From Micropterix aruncella (taxonomy: Eukaryota > Arthropoda > Insecta > Lepidoptera > Micropterigidae): a DNA stretch of 64,000 bases. A program made the position numbers and the translations under genes. The notes beneath the pieces are model-generated. The model was not told the origin of the DNA and did not search any database. It worked only from the letters and a program-made list of their open reading frames with translations. Of this stretch, positions 36,583 through 48,450 are shown one piece after another. Positions within the stretch are counted from its first letter, which is position 1. Each line of letters begins with the position of its first letter. Location of the stretch: assembly GCA_944548615.1 (NCBI GenBank), contig OX155960.1, forward strand, positions 30,719,973 through 30,783,972. The letters run 5' to 3'.

Positions 36583-37460
36583 CATATTTATATTTTTATT
36601 TTGATTACGTAATACTTTGTATTTGGATATAATTTATAATTATTTTCAACTACTTTAATTATTAAATAATTATTTTTAAGGCATATCAGTGATAAAAATA
36701 CGGCGTGCGCCGAAACCCACATCCCTCAATAAGGTTGAAGCTAACGTAAATAGATTTTCGCAATTAAAAGATAGCTGGAACTTGATATTATAAATAAAAG
36801 ACATAAATATTCCCATTATATCGTTTCATAATGTATTTATATTAAGCAACGCCCCTGCACAGGCGGGCATTACGGAAAGCCATTGCATGCGAGTCGCGTC
36901 GCGGATGAGGCAATGGCTCCGCGGCTCGGGTGGCTCGGCGGCTCATAAGCGGAAATAACGCGCGGGCCATTAATTATTTAACACATTTTATGAGATCCTC
37001 GTAAAGTGCGGAGGCGAATGCCATCTTAGCGGAAGGGAGAGAGTGACTTAGCGGGCGAAAAAATGCGTGGCGGGAATTAAAGGTCAGCGAAATTGCCTCG
37101 TGAAATATTCACGCCGCGGCGGTTATCCGTCGCCAACGCCCCGCTACGCCACCGTCCGCAACGCCGCCGCCGCTAACGCCACCGCTCCGCGACGCAGACG
37201 TGGCATTTTTAATGACCACCCCTTATATTCATAAGCACCTGCAAAGAAGAAGACAATATAAAAAGACGTAAAAACAGTAAATAGACAGAGATACTTCTCG
37301 GTGTTTTAGAAATTAGAAATACATAATTTTATTCAGAGATTGGTAGCAGTATGCAATAACAGAGACATACACATATATTTGACATATACTCCGTTTATGC
37401 AGTACTTATACAAAGATTGTTTTCAATATGAAATAACATGAGCAGCATGCGTATTGTATG
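36583..37460. other. Unassigned DNA with GC-rich island at 36840-37210
   Basis: The island contains GCCGCCGCCGCTAACGCCACC and related words, many CpG and no supported ORF. It is unmatched elsewhere in the window and so not one of the local repeats. Confidence 0.4.
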
Positions 37461-38040
37461 CAGTGGCGGATTTGCCCCAAGGCCCAGTAGGCCCGGGCCC
37501 AGGGCGGCCAGATATTAGGGGCGGCCAATCTTGGCAAAATTTGCAAAATATCACTGTTCTGGAGAACGATCGTTTTCTTGTTTGCGACGAGTAAGAAATT
37601 ATTTACGCACAACAATGACGGAGCAAAGGTTAAACGATCTTGCTTTGCTTAACATAGAAGCAATTTTTTTAAGGAAATTGGATTGCGAAGATTTAATTAA
37701 TGAATTTGCTGCGCTTAAGTGCAGACGAGTTTTGTAACACATTGTAAAACACTTATTATATCTTGTATGAGAATAATCTCTAGTTATTTAAATAAATAAA
37801 ACCTAACACCGTTTGAAATGTTTTATTTAAATGTGCAATTATCCCTGAATCCTCAAAAAATACAAACTGGCACTGGCAGCTATTATTATATACTTAATTG
37901 ATGTTGAATCGATTTCGATAAAAGTTGGCAAGAAATTATATTATATAAGTAGTCTATATGATGGGTGCTGAGAAAGGGGCGGCTGGTACCTGATACATGG
38001 CATGGGGCCTAGGGCGGCCAAGACTGCAAATCCGCCGCTG
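37461..38040. mobile_element. 580-bp hAT element with 8-bp target duplication
   Basis: The ends CAGTGGCGGATTTGC and GCAAATCCGCCGCTG are inverted repeats with one mismatch. ATTGTATG is duplicated exactly outside them (37453-37460, 38041-38048), the 8-bp duplication typical of hAT. GGGCGGCC words recur inside both ends as subterminal repeats. It is deleted internally and keeps only the end of the transposase (next entry). Confidence 0.95.
37531..37737 (+). pseudogene. hAT transposase C-terminal dimerisation fragment
   Basis: Reads ERSFSCLRRVRNYLRTTMTE, then QRLNDLALLNIEAIF and a short end with a stop. ERxFSxLKxIKxxLRSxMxxxRLxxLxLLxIE is the conserved C-terminal dimerisation block of hAT transposases. 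The catalytic domain is absent. It lies within the hAT inverted ends and in the expected place near one end. Confidence 0.9.
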
Positions 38041-38189
38041 ATTGTATGTATAGGTGTACAAATATGGGATAGAAACACTTACTTAAAATAGGTAGGTACT
38101 AGTGAACTACATACTACAAGCGTGAGTACACGCATCTGAAGAATCTGTTGCGTGAAAGCGTCACGCATCGGTCTTTACAATTTCACGTT

Positions 38190-38280
38190 GGTTGACTGGA
38201 AGATATTGTTATGTGGCAATAAGTCCGCCATTGTACCTCGTTTTCATTGTGCAATAAAGAGATTTTCATTCATTCATTCA
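38190..38280 (+). mobile_element. 3' tail of a non-LTR retroelement, (ATTC)n end
   Basis: GTTGACTGGAAG...CAATAAGTCCGCCATTGT and GTGCAATAAAGAG parallel the tail at 590-682 and end in CATTCATTCATTC. Related words at the SINE ends suggest that LINE and SINE share a 3' end. Confidence 0.6.
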
Positions 38281-38640
38281 AGCTTAAATGTAGTAACATT
38301 AATACAGCAATCAAAGGAAATTTTGATATCATTGGTAACCTAGGATAGGTGTATGGGGGAGCGGGAGAATTGGAGTCTACTAAGGGAAAATGTTGATAAA
38401 AACCGCATTGCTTCACTTTGTTTTAATTTTTAATTAGGAATTTAAAACTCGTTTCTTTGACTATCTTTTCATCATATGTTGAATCAACTACAGCCATGTT
38501 TAAAGGTACCATAAAGATTTTACAATAAAGTCAACAGCTCCCATTCCTTCATACATGCGGGTAATGAGAGCCCATTAAACGCTCATATTTGAAAAAGGCA
38601 GCTATAATTTTTACTTCTTCCGAAAAGTAAAGCTAAACAT

Positions 38641-39225
38641 TATAAATAGGATAGAAACGAATTTACCGTGTGAAATTTGTAGCACCCGACGTTTCGGTGA
38701 CGTTGCAGCCGCTGTTGTTCGGGGTAGACTGAAAGAGCTGTCAATCCGTTGTTTTGCGGGTAGCCCGCATACCGCTGCCGCCACTGCGTAGGTTATAACG
38801 GTGGGGGGGGGGGCGGGCTCGGAGCGCGCGAATTTCGAAAATCAGTCTTGCACACAACACTCACTGTATCCTGTCTTAAGTCCTTGCGTTCGGCGTTCGG
38901 CGTCGGGAACATTTTAAGAAGAGGGTTCCACGTAGAAAAGAGTTTGTAACCGTCGTCTCTATTGAAATTCGGGGTTCTTCTTATTTCAATGGCTTCCCGG
39001 ATCATGCGAGGAAACTAGAATTGTTCCTCGGATAGCACAATGGGATTTTGAAACTGCATCCATTGGTTTCTTCCGCTACCCAATATACATATGTTCTCAG
39101 ATCGCTGATTTTTCTCGCTGACCGTTTTTAACAGCTTTGATGTGTTCCGTCAGTCGCGTGGCTATGGGCCGTTTCATTTCTATCCTATTTATAATGTCAA
39201 ACAACCGCGATAGTCTTCGATTTTA
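38641..39225 (-). mobile_element. Penelope-like element fragment with 13-bp target duplication
   Basis: TAAAGCTAAACAT lies at both sides (38628-38640, 39226-39238). Inside, the ends AATAGGATAGAAA and TTTCTATCCTATT are inverted. The minus frame 39005-38793 reads REAIEIRRTPNFNRDDGYKL and STWNPLL, the short tail that follows the GIY-YIG nuclease in Penelope-type proteins. The left end carries the same ACCCGACGTTTCGGTGACG block as the palindrome at 10111. Reverse transcriptase is missing. An 11-G run lies at 38803-38813. Confidence 0.8.
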
Positions 39226-39240
39226 TAAAGCTAAACATAT

Positions 39241-39694
39241 TTAAAAAGCAAATCTTGGTTTTTTAACATAAAGAACTATTTGAAACTCAAATAAAAAATC
39301 AACTATTTAATCAAAACAAAGAAATAAGGATCAAATTATTTAATTAAAACAAAACTAGACCCTTTAAGGATCCAAATAAAAAGCACAAATATAAGAAGCT
39401 TGACTATGGCTGCCAGAACATTCTTTATGGGCCCAGTTTCCGCAACTGCTGCATCGGTACCACATCTCTCCACTCTTTCCCATGTCTAAACAAATTGCAC
39501 ATAGAGCACAAATTACACAAATTGCAGACCCTTTTGAATATTCTGGCTCATCTAAGGTACAGTAAACCTACCAAGGCGTTCATTTAGATAAGATTTGATA
39601 CAGTGGAATCTCTTTCTCTTTGGTAATTTTTAGGTTGGGATAGGATTTTCTTGTTTGTATACAGTACAATATTTTCTAACCATTCTACTGTAGG
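39241..39694. other. Unassigned AT-rich DNA
   Basis: Nothing supported. Confidence 0.45.
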
Positions 39695-40597
39695 ATGAGG
39701 ATTTCGAGGACTTCGATGAGAATTCTTATCCTTCAGAAAAGGGCTTTACGCAGTCTTTACAGAGCTTCTCCAAGAACTTCACGTAAGCCGTTTTTCATCG
39801 AGTCGGGAATCATGACGATGTACTCGTGCTATATCCATCAAAATATTATGTTCGCTCGTAAGCACATATCGAATGTCCCGGCGAATAGCGATTTCCATCA
39901 ACACAATACCAGAAATAAATTTGATCTACATCTAAATCGGCACAGGCTTAGCAAAGTGCGCAACAGTTTCCTTCACCAAAGCCTGTGTTATTATAATAAG
40001 GTCCCAACACATATCAGAAGTCTTGGACAGAACCAATTTAAAAAAAAAACCTATTTATCAAGAATCCAGTATAAAATCAAAAAAATCAAGAATCCAGTAG
40101 GTATATGACTTAAGAGATTTGGATAATGCTGAATTCTTATTCCAAGAGCATCCTAATGTAAAATAACGAAAAATTCATGATAATCAACTTTGCCAACGGG
40201 CGTAATTTTTATTTTTATTTTTATCGACGGCGGCTATATTGCTAGATTTGACAATTAATTTAAATTTAGATATATATTTTCATGACCATTTCATGACCAT
40301 GACTTATATATTTTCATGACCATCATATTATTGCCTTGATAATTATGTCTACAGACATTGAGCTCTTTTTTTGATCAGCAATTTTGCTTATTAGATTATT
40401 TTCTATTTATCAATGGTTTTCAAACCAATTATAATTTTACTAAAATTAATTTATATTGCCACAACTACATCATGATAGTTAATATTCTTGAATTAATTAC
40501 ATTATTTAAAATTTTAGAGGCAAAGACGCATCCAAATGTAGGAAAACCTACCTACTAGAGCAGAACTAAATTGTATTGTATTGTATTGTATTGTAGG
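39695..40597 (+). mobile_element. LINE 3' end with (ATTGT)n tail, copy 2
   Basis: The open frame 39695-40108 has ILQKRALRSLYRASPRTSRK, PFFIESGIMT, HQHNTRNKFDLHLNRHRLSK and SLCYYNKVPTHIRSL, a CR1/Jockey-type reverse transcriptase C-terminus. After a changed C-terminal end the 3' UTR matches 5035-5420 closely and finishes in five ATTGT units at 40569-40595. Copy 1 finishes in TTGAAA units at the same point. It extends about 200 bp further 5' than copy 1. Dead. Confidence 0.85.
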
Positions 40598-40963
40598 TAG
40601 TAAGTGCCACGCTTTTATAGCAGTAGTTGCTCCTCTGCATATGGATTTAGTTTCAGACAAATGGCTTACACTGTTTTGACCGTGTGTACGGCAATTTTAT
40701 GGCGTCGGTTCTGTCATTCACATAAAATGGTAATAAAACCTATTACGGTAATAAAACCCGGTGTTTAAAACAATTTTTTTTCTATGACCTAATTTAGTAC
40801 CTTTAGAATGCGAGGAGCCGAAGGGCATTATTCTGGTAAGACGTGGTTTACCCCAAAATGTCTCACGATAGTCGACTCCACTGGTTAGGATTAACATTGT
40901 CACTCATGGGTTAGATATCAGAAAGGAATTTATTTTTCAGGCTGAATTATCGTAGCAGTTGGC
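40598..40963. other. Unassigned DNA
   Basis: No feature supported. Confidence 0.4.
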
Positions 40964-42514
40964 AGTGTCGACTACAACGGGCGAACGTGATCGTATTGTG
41001 AACGATATGTGATCGTTCTTTCAGCCGTGGGATGAGCGTAGAGGACTTGGACAATGACAATCCACTATTTTGCTCTGCCAACTAGCCCGCGAGAGACCAA
41101 CCCTTACCGCCCCGCACCGGGTAGTTAAAACCAGCGGGCAGACCAAGCGCCCTTGCTACCAGTTATGACCAAATTACTAAGGCCTCCCGACAGGTTACAC
41201 GTTCGAGGTTGCTTACGCGGTCTTCTACCTGATGTAAACGAGCGATTTGTAGTGTCCGTTAGTACCTACATACAGTCAACAAAAGCATGACTAACCAATG
41301 AATTCTGTAGAAATTCATTGACGCAAATACAATCGATTCTGCACGTGCACTGCTATTAAATTCCATCGAATTTTGGTAATTAATGCAGTCACAGGCGGTG
41401 AGTCATGCCAATTTCTCCAAATCGAGCGGATTGACATAATTATTTCATCACCCCTTTCAGGATTGCGTCATTTATCAGGGTATATAACCCAGTACAATTG
41501 ACCAATCAGTATCATTCCTCGAGTGGTCATCTCCTAGTGAGCGCTTCTGTAGCTACGACTCTTCACGAGCCGGTCAATGCATTAGCCAGTGCTACCACCT
41601 CATCCTTCCTTCCTTATCGAGTTGAGTAAGCTGAGGTCTGTCACTCCTGCAGACCCGAGCAAGTATCGAGGAGACACAGAATCTCTGATACAAAAGGTAA
41701 CCTTTCCTTCCTCCCCCTAGACCGTGCACAAGTACGTAACTCCGGTTCCTTAATTGGTTAATGCGTATAGCCAGACTTTGGGGTAGCGTATTCTTTCTTC
41801 CTGCATAACCAAGCTAAACCAACTATCCGTCTGATCTTCCAACAGACAGTAGTAAAGTACCCCAGAGTCGAGATACTCTGAGGTACAGAAATCAATTCCT
41901 TACCTTCCTCGCCGCGCGCCGCGATAATTATTCGGGGACGTTATACTGGCAATATAGTACGATACGGCATAATATTCAAATCAAGATAAATAAATTATTA
42001 AATCGATATACCGAAAATAAATAAAACCTTCTGATAACATAAATTGCATCTTATTACGGAGTAAAAGGACTTGTTGACACCCTGCTCTCACACTGAACAT
42101 CTTGAAGTCAGTGAGAGTCGGCCTTCCGTCACAGATTCAATTCGAATCATCACGCACCATGGCATCCTTTGCCCGTCTTCCACTCAAGATCGGGTGGCCA
42201 ATTGGTTGTTTCCAGAGCGACTGTCAACAGTTCTGTTAGGTAAACAGCCACCCCCGCTCTATAGGAAACAAAGCCGTTTCCAGACTCCCCCGGTTATCAG
42301 TCAGAATGCCCAGTCGATTGACCGAGACCGCATGGTGCGCAAAGAGTGCAGGAGTGCCTGAAGGATGATTCCCAGGGAAACTGGCTCGCAGGCACAGAGT
42401 CCTACCCGGGCTCGCACTTCTGCGTGGAGGCTGCTGGATGGGTGCTGACATGGGAGTTGGGCCAACCCTGACACATAGGTCATAATGGCATAACTGCACG
42501 GGCTCCTTAGCTCC
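40964..42514 (+). mobile_element. Family X, copy B, split by an LTR
   Basis: The left part 40964-41247 (GTCGACTACAACGGGCG, GAGGACTTGGACAATGACAA, ACACGTTCGAGGTTGCTTAC) and right part 42134-42514 (CACCATGGCATCCTTTG, CCCCGCTCTATAGGAAACA, GGAGGCTGCTGGATGGGTG) join into one X sequence when 41248-42133 plus one GATT is removed. The joined sequence aligns to copy A through the break. Confidence 0.85.
41248..42133 (+). mobile_element. Probable solo LTR, 886 bp, 4-bp target duplication
   Basis: Begins TGTAGTGTCC and ends CCGTCACA (TG...CA), with GATT on each side (41244-41247, 42134-42137). TATATAA at 41481 is followed by a TCAGT initiator about 25 bp on, then AATAAA at 41989 and 42016, all in LTR order on the plus strand. 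No internal retroviral-type genes remain, so two LTRs have recombined to one. A 4-bp duplication suits Ty3/gypsy elements; family unknown. Confidence 0.7.
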
Positions 42515-43904
42515 GTTATTATGGTATTAGATCACAAGAATTATCGTAACGATAGCTTTAAAATTGTCTACTATGATATACTCGACGATGGGGTGTATAA
42601 ATACCTACGCAGACAGGCCGCGAGGTCTCACCAATGCGATTCCATTTATACGTTTCAGTACGAAACCCTAAAACGAACGTAATCTGGAATATCATCACGG
42701 GCCAAATATCATTAAATTGCGCATTTTATGAAGCGAGACTCGAAATACCGTATTTTTGCTAATGGCGTATTTCTTACAACGTGATTCAATTACTTTTATG
42801 GCATCGCAGACAACTCCCTTCCCCTCTCCCGTCTCCCACCCCCCCCCCCCCCCCCCTTCCCTCGTCTATCTCCCATCAGCTTTTTTCAAACGATGGAAAA
42901 AACATTTAATTACCCGGCACTTTTCGCAGATCATTCATTATCGAGCGTCCCTTACCTACCCTGAAAAATGCGTCTTTAGGAAAAGAGTACCATGTAAAGT
43001 GGTCGTAGTCGTTTCGGGGGCATCGCAGTGGAATGACTTGGTTTTGTCATATAATTATTTAAGTACTGAATATAGCGATTACTCAGCTTGCGTTATTGTC
43101 TCATTGACGAATATGAGTACACCCTTTGGGTATAAATTCAAACTAGCAATAAAGACAAGGAAGCGATAGAATGCTCCAAATTAGCAAGCCACGAGGGAAC
43201 TTCCGATTTTGTCATTGTGGATATTTACAAACGTAATTTTATTTTAACTCATTTTTAATAGTTTTTTGAGTACGTGCTCTGATTGTTGACTTTACTTTGA
43301 CGAACCTACATGCAAGTGGGTAAAAGGTATTCTGTGTCCATCCCGATATCACAAGTTGCTCTGTCGAATAACCGTTTTAATTATCAATTATCGAATATGA
43401 ACTCACGCGTTGATGGCTCAGATAGCAATAAGTTCTTTGGGTCAGTTGAAACATATAGAAAAAAACGCATTAGGTACGTGTGTTTTTCTAGAAAAAAGCA
43501 ATTAACAATATGGAGAAAAATATGGGTACGGTGCGTCATGTGAGATATGTGAGTAAACAAATGACTATGTCGGATTATACATATATATGAGCTCGACTTT
43601 TGTAAATAGCTTGGTAATAGATATGTGTAATGAATTACTTTTAATTACATTTAATTACTTTAATTAGTTACAATATAAGTAAACTCTTTTGTTATGGTTA
43701 TGTAAACTCTAATGTAGCCGTAAGGTGCTTTTCCATATTAACACTGACATGTCCCGATAACGAGTCCTGTGATTGTGGTGATCGACATTCTGGTTTTGGC
43801 GAGAGGTGTTTGTTTCGGCCTATACAAGTATACTAAACAAAAATGTACTCTGACACCATTGCCAGGATCTTGTACTTAATTGTCGGTTTTACTATTACTA
43901 TTTT
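42515..43904. other. Unassigned DNA with an 18-C run at 42839-42856
   Basis: Open frames at 42756-43169 and 43310-43543 show no motif. The C-run is one of several homopolymer G/C tracts in the window. Confidence 0.4.
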
Positions 43905-44290
43905 TCCGTGGAAGCTGTACGTCTGTAGAATGCTTTACCGAATACTGTCAGAACAGCCCCCAGTCTCACTACGTTCAAGGCCAGGCTCAAGGATCACGTA
44001 AACCTAAAACTATAACATAACCAACCCCCCTCTCCCTCCCTCCTTCTCGGACCCATTTCAATCCATCGTTATCATTCACTCTGCGTCTATATTTAATTTA
44101 AATTGTTTTTTATTAATAATGTTTCATTTTCCAATGTTTAGTTGTTTCAACTATATTATTAATTATTTTGTGTAGCCAATGCATAGCTCGTGATATGTAA
44201 TACTTAAGTTATATGTTAGCTGATAGATATTATCGCAAGGCAATAACATCGCCTTTATTCTTGAAAATGATGTGTTTTTTATTATTATTA
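43905..44290 (+). mobile_element. LINE 3' end: RT tail plus UTR
   Basis: At 43928-44005 the plus strand reads NALPNTVRTAPSLTTFKARL then KDHV, the WNxLPxxxRxxxSLxxFKxxLxxHL end of Jockey/CR1-type reverse transcriptases. The 3' UTR ends ATTATCGCAAGGCAATAACA, then TCGCC and (TTA)n, the same ending as the stub at 2327-2425 (minus). It is 5'-truncated within the last 30 codons. Confidence 0.75.
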
Positions 44291-45491
44291 TCGTCACTTA
44301 TATTATAACTTACATTATTATTACTTATAAAAATTTAGAGCGCAATGTTCGTCGCGAGCAACGAATGAGCAGCAGCGAATCTAATTGTCCGATTTTGATG
44401 AATAAGAACTCTGCAACTATCAGTGCAGTTTCCCCATTGCAAAATACCTAATAGTTCTGTACAATAACTCTCTGAGAATGCAAATGGTTATAGTTGTTTA
44501 TAGCTGACCTCGAAATAAGGAAACTTTCACGCTGGCTCCGTGTACATAACTTACATTTCATTATGTGATATTTACGGAATAAGCCCGCGCTGGCGTTGAT
44601 GCCGCATCGGGGAAATTAAACGGGCGCATTTTTCCCGCTCTTAATGGGAATTAAATGTTTTTTTCAGTAATTGAATTTGATTTGATCGCGCGCCGGCCAG
44701 ATTTCATTACGCCAACTAATTACGGATTCAGATTGAAAGAGACCTTTTTCAGCGCTTCACGGCCGTTACGGCCGATTTCAATTAAACTGAACGCGGCGCG
44801 TCGAAAATTAACGTTCATGAAACGAGATTTATACGGCACCCGCCGGTACGCTTGGAGATTTTCAGGATTTTTAATCTGAGTTTTAGATACGCTATCCCAT
44901 TTATTTTTAATTAAAATTCAATTTTAATGAATGTCATACTGTCGACGCTCAATTCGAACCGACTAGAAAACCTAGTGTGGTGGTTTTCCTTTACCTTGTA
45001 TGTTATATGTGTTCCAAAATGGTAAATGGGGATGATATAAAGACTCCAGTCATCTTTTCACCCGGGCTGTATGATACTTTAATACTGTAAAACTTCTATC
45101 CCCACGCAATCACCGCTGTAGCTGTTTATTTATATAATAATTTAAATAAACAGGAAGCAAAACCTCAAACACACTTTTTATTCTTTTCGCACGATTTAGC
45201 AGATCCTAAAAAACAAGGCTTAAAAAGACACTGCACCACTTCTAGTACATTCAAAGCTGGCTGGACTTACTAATACCACAGTATACCAGACAGTAGCTTA
45301 TCCAAAAACAAAATTGAAATCGAAGCAAATAGATCACGAGTCGTAAGGGCTCGGATACGGTCGCCAGGTGTCAGCCACTCGGCCCCAAACGTTCAAAAAA
45401 GGCGTCAGCCTTTACCTGCGCGTAACGCTAACCAAAGGCGTTCGTCGAGGCGTACCCTTCTGCCCACATTCTGGTAGTGAACGGTTTCGTG
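44291..45491. other. Unassigned DNA with GC-richer island at 44570-44880
   Basis: The 74-codon frame at 44655-44879 lies in the island and has no recognisable motif. TTAATTA and CGGCCG words are common. It is unmatched elsewhere in the window. Confidence 0.4.
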
Positions 45492-46175
45492 CAGCTTGGG
45501 CCGCAAAGTCCATTATGTTCTCGGATCGGCTCAGCTCCAATTCAGAAGCCTCCTCGTGTGGAAGGCTACCTCGGGTAAGACTCTCGTATCTCAGGCCTCA
45601 AAGCTGGTGGACCGGTTTCTTCCTGGGGGATTGCATCCCGGCGCTACTGCACGGTTTGCGCACCGTGCGGCGAAGCCTATCGGTTGTGCATTCTGACTAA
45701 TTGCTGAAGGAGTCTGAAGATTATGGAAATACACTGTCTCCTAAGCAGCGGGGGTGGATGTTCACCTGTTGTCATCCCACTCTTGAAATGACCTTGGGCC
45801 ACCCGACCCCTGTGCCACTACGGGCAAAGAACGCCCAGGTGCGCGATAAATTCAAACCGAATTACGCTGTAATAAAACAGGTAGAGGTTGCATAAGCGAC
45901 TTCGGACCCATAACTAGTCGGAAGGACGGAGGTATCCTGAAGGTTAATTCCAGACGGAGATATCCTGCCAAAACTGGTAGTTAGGGGATGAGGCTTCCCG
46001 TTGGGTACCTTTCCCGGTGCCTCGCCGTAAGGCGTCGGTCTCTAACGGGCTGCTGCTGAGCTAGACAGAAGATTTTCTTGTCTCTGGGTCTTCAACGCTC
46101 ATCTCACGGCTGAAAGAATGATTACATATCGTTATACCAGCCTGGGGTGACGAATTCTCCCGTTGTAGTCGACAC
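45492..46175 (-). mobile_element. Family X, copy C (most diverged)
   Basis: The reverse complement follows X in order: TGTCGACTACAACGGGAG at the right, ACGCCTTACGGCGAGGCA, GTTATGGGTCCGAAGTCGC, GGTCGGGTGGCCCAAGG and CACGGTGCGCAAACCGTGC. Internal differences and small indels are more numerous than in the others. Open frames across it are not shared with other copies. Confidence 0.7.
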
Positions 46176-46279
46176 CGCCCTACTGCCCACATTCCTCGCA
46201 TTCTTTTCCCGCAATGCCTTGTAGCTCGAAAGTAAAGCTACTGTTTGGTATACTGAGTCATAGGGATCTATACATATTT

Positions 46280-46400
46280 CAGCCATGATTATCATAATAT
46301 TTTTATTTTTATGCCCTAAATTTGTGACGCATTTGGATTATACGAACGCCTATCTACTGGAGTGGTTTATTGTATTGTTTTATATTGAATTGTATTGAGA
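46280..46400 (+). mobile_element. LINE 3' tail, copy 3 of the (ATTGT)n family
   Basis: GTGACGCATTTGGATTATA, CTATCTACTGGAGTGG and then TTTATTGTATTG correspond to the last 60 bp of the LINE ends at 5370-5452 and 40520-40597. Confidence 0.6.
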
Positions 46401-46613
46401 CGACACCCAGCTGTCACTTTCTAAGATATTATCGACGAACGAACTGATGAGCCAGACATACGCCAGACTTATGGCGATCCAGTGTTATAATAAACAACCC
46501 TCTGTCGGGTTGTCCATCCAGAAGGTTTAAAAGTCCTGCTTTTAAGGAGTCCTAATTCAAGACTTTTATAAATCCACCTTAGAATAGATCATCAACTTGC
46601 CAAGGAAAGCTCC

Positions 46614-47402
46614 ACACGGCTTGGTGGCTTAGTGGTTAGGTCGCCTGATCTTACATTATAATATTCCGTGATCGATTTCCGGCTGGGTCACCAATTTCCC
46701 TTAAGATAAAATTAACGGAATTTCATTCCAATGCTGTCGATCGAATACAATAACAAAACACACACTCACACAAAGGTTACATGCACACATACATATAAAT
46801 ACATCATAGTAGGGTTGGATGTGACAGCTTGTCGTATGACAGTAAATCCGCCCGCACTGAAAAAATATTACATTACCATTTTGTTATTACGGTTTTATAA
46901 AGAATAACGATGTTTCAATTGTAATTTTGTTGAATTGCAAGGATTTTGGTTTAAACTCCATTACTTGATTTTATGTATCAACATTTTCTTTACGGTTAAT
47001 ACGAAAATAACTATACTATTCAATATTATACTATACTATACTATACAATACTATACAATACTATACAATACTATATTATACTATACAAAACTAAAGTTTT
47101 AACATGATTCATGTGTCCCACTATAACCGCACGTATATAGCTACATGATGTCATGTTAGAAGCAAGATCCCAAGGTCATTGCGTAATGAAATAACGTTAT
47201 GTTTTAACATTACGACACGGTGACTACCGACACGCTAACCCCGTTACTCGTCATGTTAATTCATACGTATAGGGACCATACGTATGGTATCCATCATACT
47301 TAGTCCGTGTCATATACGCAATCCTTGTTGAAAGTTGTGAATTGCTGTGTATTACATCGTTATATTTTTCTCAGTGCATTGTGAAATTTCACAATAAAGA
47401 GC
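46614..47402 (+). mobile_element. tRNA-derived SINE split by another element
   Basis: The head GGCTTAGTGGTTAGGTCGCC serves as an A box. A B-box-like GATCGATTTCCGGCTGGGTC follows. The body matches the SINE at 55890-56128, with GAATACAATAA, CACAC repeats, TACATCATAGTA and GTCGTATGACAGTAAATCC. At 46856 it breaks and the last part, TTGTGAAATTTCACAATAAA, is found only at 47379. It is an RNA polymerase III-type retroposon with no protein. Confidence 0.8.
46857..47375 (+). mobile_element. Inverted-repeat element inserted in the SINE
   Basis: The ends CACTGAAAAAATAT (from 46855) and ATATTTTTCTCAGTG are inverted repeats. The first 130 bp (CATTACCATTTTGTTATTAC, GGTTTTAT-AGAATAACG, CTCCATTACT) match the reverse complement of 63280-63417. 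A (TATAC)n microsatellite lies at 47010-47090. No ORF. The target duplication cannot be separated from the GCA sequence at both junctions. Confidence 0.7.
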
Positions 47403-47699
47403 AGAAACTTCAAAACTCCAGAAATTTGAAACTCGTCAACAACTTCGAAACTTTTGAAGAGTTTAAAAGTTTTGAACTGAATTGTTAGCCAGGATGGTCT
47501 AATTGATAACTTTATTGGGATTTTCTGGTTAGACTCAAAAAAAAAAATTTGAAAAAATATGAAAAATTGTCTCCTTCACACGTTTTTAAAAATCTCCAGT
47601 CACAGTGTCGTGAAAATGTTGACCTCGTAAATAACGCCTATAATAAAAATAAGAGTCCACAGATAATTTTCATCCAAAGAATTATGATCACTGAATTAT

Positions 47700-48100
47700 G
47701 CCCACCTCGCAGCTTGACCTGTGGCTTGACCACGGATAGTATGCGAGCCAATGCAGAGCCGTATTGGAAAAAGGGAAATCGGGGTTAGTAGACTCATGGG
47801 TTCTTCTTCTCGAAGTGCCTCTCCATTACTGGAGGTTGGCCGTTAGCTCTGAACACTTTCGTCGGTCTTGCGCCATCCGGAAAAGCTGTTCCGTACTGGT
47901 GATCCCGGTCCAGTTTTCCACCCGGGGATTCTTAGCACCCCTGACCCATTTAAGGGATGCCGGGCACTCGGGGCCATGGCTATTTTTGACTTTTCCATCG
48001 CTAACTACTAGGGATATATAGTGCAATGGTCTCCCGTTGCCTTCTGCACCAGACATTTTAGGTCTATTTAGGACCTTAGGCCGCTGATACCTCTTCAACC
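47700..48100 (-). pseudogene. LINE C-terminal remnant
   Basis: The minus frame ending near 47826 reads RVENWTGITSTEQLFRMAQD, RRKCSELTANLQ. A WTGxxxxxxxRxAxDRxxWRxLxANL ending is standard for RTE-related non-LTR reverse transcriptases. The first half of the frame (MKRYQRPKVLNRPKM onward) is out of register with that family, so a frameshift is likely near 47920. No other domain. Confidence 0.6.
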
Positions 48101-48354
48101 GGTTGCCCAGTTGGGAATGGTTATACCGCCATTGACTCGGTCTTTTGCTATATACTTTTGTATCCCATTATAATTAGACCGATATGCAAACAGTCGATAT
48201 GTCGTTTGCATCGAGTACATTCGGGACGCGTCCTGTGTCAACCGCAGGTTAATCTAGACTGCATAATTGCACTTTATTCGCTACATTTAATAATTATAAT
48301 TATTATTTTTTAAAATATGTTGTCACTCTAAATTTAAATTTGGAATAAATGATT

Positions 48355-48450
48355 TATGGGTAGCTCATGAGTTATTCGACTCATGGGTAGCTGGGGTAGC
48401 TCATGAGTTATTCGACTCATGGGTATTCGACTCATGGGTAGCGACTCATG
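48355..48450. repeat. Short tandem array of GACTCATGGGTA units
   Basis: GGGTAGCTCATGAGTTATTC occurs twice in about 47 bp, followed by extra ATTCGACTCATGGGTA copies. CTCATGAG is itself a palindrome. Confidence 0.9.

Noticed and set aside
46614..46700. Functional tRNA gene
   Set aside because: A and B boxes are degenerate, the cloverleaf cannot be completed and the sequence continues into a SINE body shared with 55890.
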